DNA of 64,000 nt from Providencia vermicola (lineage in GTDB: Bacteria > Pseudomonadota > Gammaproteobacteria > Enterobacterales > Enterobacteriaceae). A program made the position numbers and the translations under genes. The notes under the pieces are model-generated. The model saw only the letters and a list, made by a program, of their open reading frames with translations, did not search any database and was not told where the DNA came from. This document shows, in pieces, positions 57,101-64,000 of this stretch (positions within the stretch are counted from its first letter, which is position 1; every line of letters starts with the position of its first letter). The stretch is from the NCBI RefSeq assembly GCF_010748935.1, contig NZ_CP048796.1:1739001-1803000 (forward strand). Reading direction: 5' to 3'.

Positions 57101-58858
57101 TTCTTGTCCAGTTTGGTATTTTAATAATGCGTTTGCATAATGGAGCGCGGCTTTGCCTGAGTATTTACTGGTCACTTCATAAAGTTGAAAAGCTAGCGCG
57201 TGATTTTTTTGTGGATCCTGTTGAAGTAAGTAGTCGGCGTAATAGTAGCCTAATTTTGATAAATAGGGTGGATTGGCATCCTCTTTCAAAAGTGAAAGGA
57301 TAAACTGTTCATCTAGGCCATTAACGGGTTGTTCATCATAATAAAGTTGTACTAATTTAATGCTCGCTATATTTTTTTCTGGCTTAAGAGTTAAGCTTTG
57401 TTTAAAGAGAGCAACCGCCTTGGTGAGATCTTTTTGGGTACCAATCGCATTGGCATATTTATCAGCTAATTGATTGATAATATCGGGTTCAGATGAGTAA
57501 TCTCGAGCTTTTGCATTGAGTTCAAAAGATATTTTAGGATCATAAAGGTCAGTGCGTTTATTACCGTACACGCCACTTGCGGTGATGAGCATTTCCGCTG
57601 AGCTTGGAAACTGATTGAGCCCTTCAAGCGTATATTTTGTGACAATGGCATTCAGTTCTTTATTCGGAAAATGGTAGTGATTAAGCGAGTGATTAATTAA
57701 ATCAAGGATTGCATCTAAATTTCCCAAATCAGCGGATATGGCGAGATATTTATCAGCGAGTTCTCGATTAGTTTTAAAATGAATATCGTGAATATGACCA
57801 GAATATATCTGGTAGAGCTGAAAGACGGCATCTGGATAGTTTGCATTAGCGGCATCAATAAGGTATTGCGGTTCTGACTTTGTCATTACATAGTGTAGGT
57901 AGAGGGCTTTTGGCGATTTTTTCTCGATTAAAGGTTGTAAATACTCGATAGCTTTAAGAAGATCTTTATGAAAACCATCGCCAGAGTAGAACCTTTCAAA
58001 CAGCGTATAATAGGCACTGTCATCACCTTCAGCCGCGCGCTGTTCAAGTTGCTGGCGTTGCCTATTTTGCTCTTTAGGAGTGAGATAACCCTGTACAGAG
58101 AGGGGAGCGGCTTCTAAATATGATTGATTAAAATCGAAGTATTGCATAGCATCTTGGATACTTTGTTCATATTTATCAGCAAGCTGTATATTTTTTTCTA
58201 TGCCATAACCCCCCTCACGATAAATGTGTGAGAGCAATAGCGCGGCGATAGCGAAGTTATCCTTTATCAAAGGCTCCAATAGACTAACGGCTTTTTGATA
58301 ATCCTTATCATATTGGTAAGCGATACCCGCACTACCATATTTGGCGAGCCGTGAGCCTTGTTGACTTGCTCGCGTAAAATAATATCGAGCAAGTTCATAA
58401 TCTTTTTTAATCTGTGTATGTTGGTTATCGAGGTAAATTATCCCTAATAGTTCTTGAGCATTTAATACCCCAAGGTCAGCGGCTTTATTTAATGATGTCA
58501 GTCCATATAAATCATTCGGGGTGTCAGCTATTTGTTTGTAATAACGAAAATAGCCTAAATTGTACAAGGCACTAGGATTATTTTGATCAGCAGATTTGAT
58601 TAGCCATTCTATCGCCAGTGGTTTATTTTGGGCTGTACCAATACCATTCCAGTACATCATTGCAAGACTAAACGCAGACTGTGGGTCACTGTGTGCCCGC
58701 TGATTAAAATATTTAAATGCTGAGGCAAAATTCCCATCATAATATAATTGGTAACCCATCTGAGCGGAATGAGTTGCCTTTTTTTGAATTAAATGCAGCC
58801 CTGAAATAACAAAAATAGCGATGAATACAATCAACACAATTTTAACGCGTTTAGTCAT
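54191..58858 (-). CDS. Giant Sel1-like repeat (SLR) protein with an N-terminal membrane anchor
   Basis: 1555 residues. A single hydrophobic segment (KIVLIVFIAIFVISGLHLI, residues 5-23) without a lipobox or clear cleavage site suggests a signal anchor with the rest in the periplasm. The remainder is alpha-solenoid: many Sel1/TPR-type units such as SAFSLAMMYWNGIGTAQNKP, ALYNLGYFRY, ALYKLANAYRKGQYGQNPN and AYNALGHLYLNEDDLNFPKD. The C-terminal third is the most regular. Such proteins act as scaffolds or, in Legionella and Enterobacteria, in host or envelope interactions; the function here is unknown. The product is Tyr/Lys/Asn-rich, the gene monocistronic. Confidence 0.88.
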   Translation of the reverse strand: MTKRVKIVLIVFIAIFVISGLHLIQKKATHSAQMGYQLYYDGNFASAFKYFNQRAHSDPQSAFSLAMMYWNGIGTAQNKPLAIEWLIKSADQNNPSALYNLGYFRYYKQIADTPNDLYGLTSLNKAADLGVLNAQELLGIIYLDNQHTQIKKDYELARYYFTRASQQGSRLAKYGSAGIAYQYDKDYQKAVSLLEPLIKDNFAIAALLLSHIYREGGYGIEKNIQLADKYEQSIQDAMQYFDFNQSYLEAAPLSVQGYLTPKEQNRQRQQLEQRAAEGDDSAYYTLFERFYSGDGFHKDLLKAIEYLQPLIEKKSPKALYLHYVMTKSEPQYLIDAANANYPDAVFQLYQIYSGHIHDIHFKTNRELADKYLAISADLGNLDAILDLINHSLNHYHFPNKELNAIVTKYTLEGLNQFPSSAEMLITASGVYGNKRTDLYDPKISFELNAKARDYSSEPDIINQLADKYANAIGTQKDLTKAVALFKQSLTLKPEKNIASIKLVQLYYDEQPVNGLDEQFILSLLKEDANPPYLSKLGYYYADYLLQQDPQKNHALAFQLYEVTSKYSGKAALHYANALLKYQTGQEEAALKQVINAFEYHKYDRSLNEKELHDAYALLFNYGMHHPKAQELVIAFALNEHNAEATALVESLVGKDAHITYLYAINHLAKIQDISSATESELKTYFNLLLQASDLGSIDATIYIIHNLDDINYQNSQPYNKTKFMSLTGLTQKDLVTWYQKCADLGSNTCLFKLGEIYQKGLYGINPDYEKAISYYFSIKTPANSHMASQLKRIKTDHRDFTQLLEKANHGDSDALYKLANAYRKGQYGQNPNQQIWLKYLAASAQRDHQQALIDSIHFYTKNDLIEKNQNKVLGYYQQLIQLGNQEYADKLAKQYLTGSKLVNIDRSKARKYYQAAGEIGDYDIKLMDNFDIYLNVIDDSLLAKYELANAYLYGFGTKRDIEKAVYYFEQAANENHEQAINQYISLLQNGYYDHEEKKWLLLPNWQDAIIWLNKYPNSEHAADSIKFFNTTVSPALNGDTKAYFNIANWYQDNMQSQAAQIWYRKSVDAGDVRAIPYLDKLLARDDYETKYQLYQQGAEKGDIYSQVQLAWFDLNNAEIKTYSEQYQTAIKYLNQGLKSSDTQISQSAFDYLSTLYHQGISDKNNQQLHPSDNQRYLALLEDEAAQRNQALIQLYDYYNKRDPEKALGYLKMAYEKGYPTAMEYLYQASFSNENCQNKRFDENAATLYLTQWLEKSHFSGNDYYHTDSPSALINKLGDVYFYGNCGVKKDLDTAIKWYETSLEYRGHQAINKLYDAYLEKGDAKKVYYYGLMAGKNIPEIKLLNTLSDTEREAVKAEYEHQQNEQQYGDYRDEIIDKQQKAETGDASAAYSLAIIYSRGTQAPFDPVKVVYYYELSGKNGNADAYNALGHLYLNEDDLNFPKDVQKALYYFDLGAKLNDSNTAHLAGDLLYFERDGIETDYARAAQYYAMTDLEQGIHHALAKYKLAELYYHGLVGSKSKEDQQKAYDYLQLAAKYKVPHAIKALEEWDFKQINK

Positions 58859-59095
58859 TATTATTCCTATTGTGACTGATCTTTATTCACGAACAGAAAA
58901 ATTCTATTTAAATATCAGCCTGTCATATTTGGTTTAATGAATTTAGGTCTAACTAAAAAAAGAACGGTATATTAAGTGAAATTTTCATTCAAGGATAAAC
59001 CATTGATGCTGATTTATTATGGACAAATATCATAAAATGATAAAAGAAAGGACAAAGGAAGTGAGTGGCTAAGAATATGTTGATTGAAAAACATA

Positions 59096-59113
59096 GCCCC
59101 ACAAGTGTGGGGC
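59096..59113 (-). terminator. Rho-independent terminator of the EamA transporter gene
   Basis: Perfect 7-bp stem GCCCCAC / GTGGGGC (loop AAGT), followed on the minus strand by TATGTTTTTC. Confidence 0.78.
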
Positions 59114-59156
59114 ATATGAATTACGACATTGCATTGCTTGAGGTTTAATTTTACTG

Positions 59157-60086
59157 CTAGGTATCGTTTAAGCAATCTTTTTCCTGCTCAATTTTTTTCT
59201 TGCTTTTGAAAAGCTGTGTCAGCGGTGTACGTAGCTGTTGGGCAAGCATGACACCCAATAACACAATTCCACCGCCAATCAGATGGTAGCTCTTCAGTTC
59301 TTCACCGAGGGCAAAGATGGCAATAATAGCTGTAAATACAGGGGCTAAGTTCATAAAAATTGAGGTTGTATTTGCCCCTAAACGCATCACACCTTGGATC
59401 CATAATGCTGGTGCAAGAATAGAAGCGGCAATCCCTGCAAAAGCAACTAGGCCGATATTATGACGATTCAAAGTCACGTCGTCGGCTAATAAAAAGTTTG
59501 GTATCAACAAAATAACACCAAAGAAAACCTGAACGTAAAGTGAATCCCAGCTCGATAATTGAATCGCCCAACGTTTAGTCAATACGCCATAGAGTGCATA
59601 GGCAGCGGAGGCGATGAGCATTAATAATTCACCAGTGCCTAAACCTTGAGAAAAGAGAGCGGCTGGATTGCCTTGGCTGACTAACCAAGTAAGGCCAGCG
59701 AGTGATAATAAAGTACCGATAAAAATCCCAACCGTTGGAATAACACGGAGTACAAAAATACTAATTACCACGGTAAGTAATGGGATCAGGGAATTCATAA
59801 TCCCCATAAAGGTCGCACTGACAGTATGAGCCGCATAATACGCTAAGCTTTGATAGAGCATCATACCAAGGGCGCCTAAAATCGCTAATTGCCACCAATG
59901 CTTTTTCACGGTTTTCCAGTTTCGTAGCACTGAACGTAAGACAAAGGGGGTCATGACAAGCAGCGCCAACGCCCAACGGTAAAAGGATATTGCGGCAGGA
60001 TCGATAGCAGTTGCCGCGGCTTTATTCACTATCGCATTCATTGACCAAAGTAAAACCGCAATCAGCGGAAATAATAAATTTTTCAT
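59157..60086 (-). CDS. EamA/DMT-family transporter
   Basis: 309 residues from ATG 60086 with GGAG nine bases upstream; a longer in-frame version would overlap the divergent regulator gene. Ten hydrophobic segments in two EamA halves: LLFPLIAVLLWSMNAIVNKA with SFYRWALALLVM in the first and ELLMLIASAAYALYGVLTKR with NLAPVFTAIIAIFALGEELK in the second. The family exports or imports small metabolites; the substrate is unknown. Probably controlled by the divergent AraC-type regulator. Confidence 0.88.
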   Translation of the reverse strand: MKNLLFPLIAVLLWSMNAIVNKAAATAIDPAAISFYRWALALLVMTPFVLRSVLRNWKTVKKHWWQLAILGALGMMLYQSLAYYAAHTVSATFMGIMNSLIPLLTVVISIFVLRVIPTVGIFIGTLLSLAGLTWLVSQGNPAALFSQGLGTGELLMLIASAAYALYGVLTKRWAIQLSSWDSLYVQVFFGVILLIPNFLLADDVTLNRHNIGLVAFAGIAASILAPALWIQGVMRLGANTTSIFMNLAPVFTAIIAIFALGEELKSYHLIGGGIVLLGVMLAQQLRTPLTQLFKSKKKIEQEKDCLNDT

Positions 60087-60185
60087 TAACAGCTTCTCCC
60101 TAATGAGTGGTGCTAGTATACCTTTGTCAGATTTTTTATATATACTGATAACCAGACATTCGATAACGGTTTTCAGACAACATCT

Positions 60186-60980
60186 ATGCAACAAATGCAA
60201 AAATCACCAACAAGGCTTATTAGTGAGTGCAATATTATTGAACCTTCCTTTATTGCCTTACGCCATGAACAAATAGATACGCAGAGTGAATATAAATCTC
60301 ACGCTCATCCGTTTGGTCAATTGTTATATGTGGTATGTGGGATCATGGAAATGGAGATTGAAGGAAAACACTATCTTGCCCCACCCGAATTTTGTGTGTG
60401 GATCCCTGCTAATACGCAACACGCAAGTTTTAATAAACAGAGTGTGAAATTTCGCATTATCGATTTTGCACAACGTTTCAGTGAGAAACTGTCATCGCGT
60501 GCTTGTGTTATCAAGTTAAGCCCCATTTTTCAAACGATTATGAGTGACCTTTATCAGAGAGGCGTGGTTGAACCTCAAACGGATGAAGATATTCGTTTAG
60601 CAAGTGTATTAATTGATCAGTTTTCGATTTCGCCATGCCAAGAAACGTATCTTCCTATCACAAAAGATAAATTTTTATCTCCAATCTTAGATGCTTTACA
60701 AAAAGATCCGGCAGATAACTCAACATTGGCGGATTGGGCTAAACGCAGTTATACCTCAGAACGCACATTATCACGTCGATGTCAGCAAGAGTTGGGGATG
60801 TCATTTAGTGAATGGCGGCAGCGGTTACGCTATTTACATGCGGTATCTGCACTAGAGCAAGGTAAAAGCGTGCATGAAGTCGCACTGGATGTTGGCTACA
60901 GCTCGGCTTCGGCATTTATTGCGATGTTTCAACAAATATCAGGAGTGACACCAGACCGTTTTCGAGCCAAAGATGAATGA
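60186..60980 (+). CDS. AraC-family transcriptional regulator with cupin sensor domain
   Basis: 264 residues. The N-terminal cupin (about 25-110) has HAHPFGQLLYVVCGIMEMEI and FCVWIPANTQHASFN. The C-terminal double helix-turn-helix (about 170-262) has LADWAKRSYTSERTLSRRCQ and VHEVALDVGYSSASAFIAMF, then GVTPDRFRAK, the AraC signature. The start is 99 bp from the divergent EamA gene, so the regulator and transporter very likely form one unit. Confidence 0.9.
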   Translation: MQQMQKSPTRLISECNIIEPSFIALRHEQIDTQSEYKSHAHPFGQLLYVVCGIMEMEIEGKHYLAPPEFCVWIPANTQHASFNKQSVKFRIIDFAQRFSEKLSSRACVIKLSPIFQTIMSDLYQRGVVEPQTDEDIRLASVLIDQFSISPCQETYLPITKDKFLSPILDALQKDPADNSTLADWAKRSYTSERTLSRRCQQELGMSFSEWRQRLRYLHAVSALEQGKSVHEVALDVGYSSASAFIAMFQQISGVTPDRFRAKDE

Positions 60981-61106
60981 AACACAAGTAATCGTTCATA
61001 GGCAATAGACTCGGAACGTGGCAAAATACGCGGTCATAAAATGAAACAACCATAAAATAATTTGTTCGTTGAGAATGGTACGAATAAAGATATTGGGGCT
61101 AATTAA

Positions 61107-62237
61107 GTGAAAATTTTGGTTGATGAGAACATGCCATATGCTCAGCAGTTGTTTAGTAAGCTGGGTGAGGTTAAAGCTGTACCGGGTCGTCCAGTACCTG
61201 AAGCGGAATTGCTGGACGCGGATGCATTAATGGTTCGTTCGATTACAAAAGTGAATCGTGAGTTATTGAATGAAACGCCAGTAAAATTTGTTGGTACTGC
61301 CACGGCCGGTTTCGACCATGTCGACACGGCATGGCTTAATGAAGCCAATATCGCATTTTCGTCAGCACCGGGCTGTAATGCGATTGCGGTTGTGGAATAT
61401 GTTTTTTCGGCACTGCTGATGTTAGCTGAGCGTGATCATTTTGATTTACGTGACAAAACGGTAGGAATTATTGGGGTCGGAAATGTTGGAGGTCGCCTAG
61501 CTCAGCGATTATCGGCTTGGGGGGGCAAAACACTATTGTGTGATCCTCCCCGCGCGAGAAGTGGAGACACAGGAGACTTTTTACCTTTAGAAACCGTGTT
61601 GAATGAAGCAGATGTACTGACATTCCACACACCGCTGAATATGGATGGCGCCGATAAGACATACCATTTAATGGAGGCTCAGCGTTTATCTCATTTACGT
61701 GACGGCACCATTTTAATTAATGCTAGCCGTGGTGAAGTAGTTGATAATCAAGCCTTATTAGCTTTGTTAAAGCAAGGCAAAAAAATAAGTGTCGTGTTAG
61801 ATGTATGGGAGCCTGAACCTAATCTGGATACAGAATTATTGCAGTGGGTTGACATCGGCACACCGCATATTGCCGGCTATACTCTTGAAGGTAAAGCCCG
61901 CGGTACCACGCAAGTCTATGAAGCTTATTGCCAATTTTTAGGGCAGCCGGATAGTATTGCACTGGCGTCGCTACTACCTATTCCTGAAATGAGTGCTATC
62001 ACTTTTCAGGGTAAATTAACGCAAAGCCAACTCAAAAGGTTGGTGCATCTGGTGTATGATGTGCGTCGTGATGACGCAGCATTACGTGAAGTCGCCGCAA
62101 TACCTGGTGAATTTGACAAGCTACGAAAACACTACCAAGAACGTCGTGAATGGTCATCTTTGGCAGTCAGTTGTGATGATCCACAAACGGTATCTCAATT
62201 AACCGCACTGGGTTTTAATGCACATTTGATTAAGTGA
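61107..62237 (+). CDS. pdxB: PdxB erythronate-4-phosphate dehydrogenase
   Basis: 376 residues from a GTG start. Second step of pyridoxal 5'-phosphate synthesis by the DXP-dependent route. D-2-hydroxyacid dehydrogenase fold: [13 protein letters not shown], the NAD-binding [32 protein letters not shown] with the catalytic Arg, and [15 protein letters not shown] with the catalytic His. The C-terminal ~90 residues form the PdxB-specific dimerisation domain. Followed by usg and truA as in E. coli. Confidence 0.96.
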   Translation: MKILVDENMPYAQQLFSKLGEVKAVPGRPVPEAELLDADALMVRSITKVNRELLNETPVKFVGTATAGFDHVDTAWLNEANIAFSSAPGCNAIAVVEYVFSALLMLAERDHFDLRDKTVGIIGVGNVGGRLAQRLSAWGGKTLLCDPPRARSGDTGDFLPLETVLNEADVLTFHTPLNMDGADKTYHLMEAQRLSHLRDGTILINASRGEVVDNQALLALLKQGKKISVVLDVWEPEPNLDTELLQWVDIGTPHIAGYTLEGKARGTTQVYEAYCQFLGQPDSIALASLLPIPEMSAITFQGKLTQSQLKRLVHLVYDVRRDDAALREVAAIPGEFDKLRKHYQERREWSSLAVSCDDPQTVSQLTALGFNAHLIK

Positions 62238-62331
62238 TCTTCTTAAATATTACGAGAAAGGGGTATATTGCCTTTCATTTAATACGTATGGATGATTTCA
62301 TTTAATAGTTATATTTTTTGGAGAAACAGCA

Positions 62332-63342
62332 ATGACTGAAGGTTGGAATATTGCGTTATTAGGCGCCACCGGTGCTGTTGGTGAAGCTATTTTAGCACTA
62401 TTACAAGAACGCGAATTTCCTGTTGGCGAATTACATCTGTTAGCGAGCGAACGAACGGCTGGGGAGAGCATTCGTTTTAATAGTAAAAGCTACAGGGTGC
62501 AAGATGCTGCCGATTTTGATTGGTCACAAGCTCAAATTGCTTTCTTTGTTGCTGGGGAAGAAGTGAGTTTGCGATATGCAGAGCTTGCTGCACAAGAAGG
62601 CTGTATTGTGATTGATGCGAGTGGTGTATTTGCACTTGAGCCAGATGTGCCGTTAGTGGTTCCCGGCGTCAATCCACATGTTCTTGCGGATTATCGCAAC
62701 CGAAATATTATTTCGTTAGCAGATAGCTATGTCAGTCAATTATTAAGTGCGATCAAACCATTGATTGAGGCCGCAGGCCTTGGACGTATCACGTTAACTA
62801 ACATGCTGTCTGTTTCTTCTTATGGTAAAGCGGCGGTGGATGAGTTGGCGGGACAAAGTGCACGTTTGTTAAATGGTATCCCAGCGGAAGAGGGGCGATT
62901 TAATAAACAATTAGCATTTAATATGCTGCCAATGCTGGCGGATACCGCAGGGAGTGTGCAACAAGAGCGCCGTTTGGTCGATCAAGTACGTAAAATTTTG
63001 CAAGATGAAGGGATCCCTGTTGCGGTGAGCTTTATCCAGTCTCCTGTATTCTATGGAAATGCACAGGTGGTATATCTGGAGACATTACGTCCGGTAGGTG
63101 TTGAAGAAGCTCAAGATGAACTTGAACGTTTTGAGGATATTCAGGTCTCAGAGGAGGGGGATTACCCGACTCAGGTGACTGAAGCTTCTGGTAATCATTA
63201 CTTAAGCATTGGCTGTATCCGTAACGATTATGGTATGCCTGAAATTTTACAGTTTTGGTCTGTTGCCGATAATGTACGCTTTGGTGGTGCATTAATGGCC
63301 GTTGAAACCGCTGAAAAGCTGGCTCAGGAGCTGTTTTACTGA
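62332..63342 (+). CDS. usg: Usg, aspartate-semialdehyde dehydrogenase-like protein
   Basis: 336 residues with the ASADH fold: N-terminal NADP-binding [17 protein letters not shown] and C-terminal [20 protein letters not shown] with [10 protein letters not shown]. Where true ASADH has the nucleophilic Cys (N-C-x-T), this protein reads [14 protein letters not shown] (about residues 128-140), so the catalytic Cys is missing and dehydrogenase activity is unlikely; E. coli Usg is, as recalled, the same. GGAG ribosome-binding site upstream. Its stop overlaps the truA start by one base (TGATG). Confidence 0.93.
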   Translation: MTEGWNIALLGATGAVGEAILALLQEREFPVGELHLLASERTAGESIRFNSKSYRVQDAADFDWSQAQIAFFVAGEEVSLRYAELAAQEGCIVIDASGVFALEPDVPLVVPGVNPHVLADYRNRNIISLADSYVSQLLSAIKPLIEAAGLGRITLTNMLSVSSYGKAAVDELAGQSARLLNGIPAEEGRFNKQLAFNMLPMLADTAGSVQQERRLVDQVRKILQDEGIPVAVSFIQSPVFYGNAQVVYLETLRPVGVEEAQDELERFEDIQVSEEGDYPTQVTEASGNHYLSIGCIRNDYGMPEILQFWSVADNVRFGGALMAVETAEKLAQELFY

Positions 63343-64000
63343 TGTCAGATTCAACGCAGTTGTCTCGTATTGCATTAGGCATCGAATACAATGGCAGTCG
63401 TTATTATGGGTGGCAACGTCAACAAGAGGTAAAGAGCGTTCAAGGTTGCCTTGAAGAAGCGTTATCGAAAGTGGCGAACCATCCTATTCATGTATTTTGT
63501 GCAGGCCGTACAGATGCAGGTGTGCATGCAACGGGGCAAGTGGTGCATTTTGATTCACCTGTCATTCGCAAAGAAGCTGCTTGGACAATGGGGGTAAATA
63601 CCCATTTGCCAGAGGATATTGCGGTTCGTTGGTGTCAGCCTGTTGATGACGAATTTCATGCAAGGTTTAGCGCGACGGCACGCCGCTACCGTTATGTGAT
63701 TTTCAATCATCGTTATCGCCCTGCCATTTTATCGAGTGGAGTCACGCATTTTCACTATCCACTTGATGAAAAAAGAATGCATGAAGCGGCACAAGCTCTA
63801 CTGGGAGAAAATGATTTTACGTCCTTTAGAGCAGTGCAGTGCCAATCACGAACCCCTTGGCGTAACGTGATGCATGTGCAAGTGACTCGCCACGGCAATT
63901 ATGTTGTGGTGGATATTAAAGCAAATGCTTTTGTGCACCATATGGTCAGAAATATTGTGGGAAGTTTGCTGGAGATTGGTTGCGGAAATCAGGATATTAA
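63342..64000 (+). CDS. truA: TruA tRNA pseudouridine(38-40) synthase, 3' partial
   Basis: 219 codons are visible before the window ends; E. coli TruA is about 270 aa. It starts [20 protein letters not shown] with [15 protein letters not shown]. The catalytic Asp58 is in [39 protein letters not shown] and [17 protein letters not shown] also match the family. It modifies U38-U40 in the anticodon arm of many tRNAs. Translationally coupled to usg. Confidence 0.95.
   Translation, partial: MSDSTQLSRIALGIEYNGSRYYGWQRQQEVKSVQGCLEEALSKVANHPIHVFCAGRTDAGVHATGQVVHFDSPVIRKEAAWTMGVNTHLPEDIAVRWCQPVDDEFHARFSATARRYRYVIFNHRYRPAILSSGVTHFHYPLDEKRMHEAAQALLGENDFTSFRAVQCQSRTPWRNVMHVQVTRHGNYVVVDIKANAFVHHMVRNIVGSLLEIGCGNQDI

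Overview
The window is a chromosomal segment of an AT-rich enterobacterium, most likely Morganellaceae and Providencia-like. The housekeeping order mlaA, fadL, yfcZ, fadI-fadJ, sixA, smrB, prmB, aroC, yfcA, epmC, yfcL, mnmC, fabB, pdxB, usg, truA follows the E. coli fadL-to-truA region closely. It differs from E. coli by a hut (histidine utilisation) block between smrB and prmB, a tct tricarboxylate block and a giant Sel1-repeat protein between fabB and pdxB, and the absence of mepA after aroC. The species assignment is inference from gene order and protein resemblance only.

Bases 1-21.4 kb form a contact-dependent growth inhibition (CDI) island that ends beside a tRNA-Arg(CCU) gene. The 3' part of a very large cdiA (filamentous haemagglutinin repeats, pre-toxin region, VENN motif, toxin) is followed by its cdiI. 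Behind it lies an array of seven further orphan toxin/immunity cassettes, each beginning at a copy of the VENN junction (9278, 10745, 12875, 14181, 16259, 18021, 19396). At least three toxins are related Gly-rich, probably membrane-active proteins, each paired with a 67-76 aa immunity protein that has two hydrophobic segments. One is an EndoU-like RNase with two frameshifts, one is a possible methyltransferase-like toxin with a nonsense codon, and the others are unassigned. Six SymE-family genes or remnants (SpoVT/AbrB-like relatives of the SOS-linked toxin SymE) sit between cassettes, all on the opposite strand. Two carry remnants of the 3' end of another gene and a hairpin whose two arms change together between copies. 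A 46-codon fragment of a second, divergent cdiA closes the island. It looks like a store of silent toxin tips for recombination onto cdiA, with an unexplained repeated SymE element; the latter is the best candidate for something not fully described.

21.4-31 kb: tRNA-Arg, mlaA (outer-membrane lipid asymmetry), a 31-codon membrane microprotein, then fadL/yfcZ/fadI/fadJ for long-chain fatty-acid uptake and beta-oxidation with recognisable FadR-type operators, then sixA and smrB.

31-39.8 kb: hutI, hutC, an unknown tail-anchored protein, hutU, hutH and an amino-acid permease. Identical TGTATATACA cores lie in front of hutI and hutU and are probable HutC operators. No hutG is present here.

39.8-48.1 kb: prmB, aroC, yfcA, epmC, yfcL, a GNAT gene, mnmC and fabB. 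The fabB promoter region shows adjacent FadR-like and FabR-like sites.

48.1-64 kb: a small Gly-rich-tailed protein, tctCBA divergent from the tctDE two-component system, a 1555-aa Sel1-repeat protein, a divergent EamA transporter/AraC regulator pair, pdxB, usg, and the 5' part of truA running off the end.
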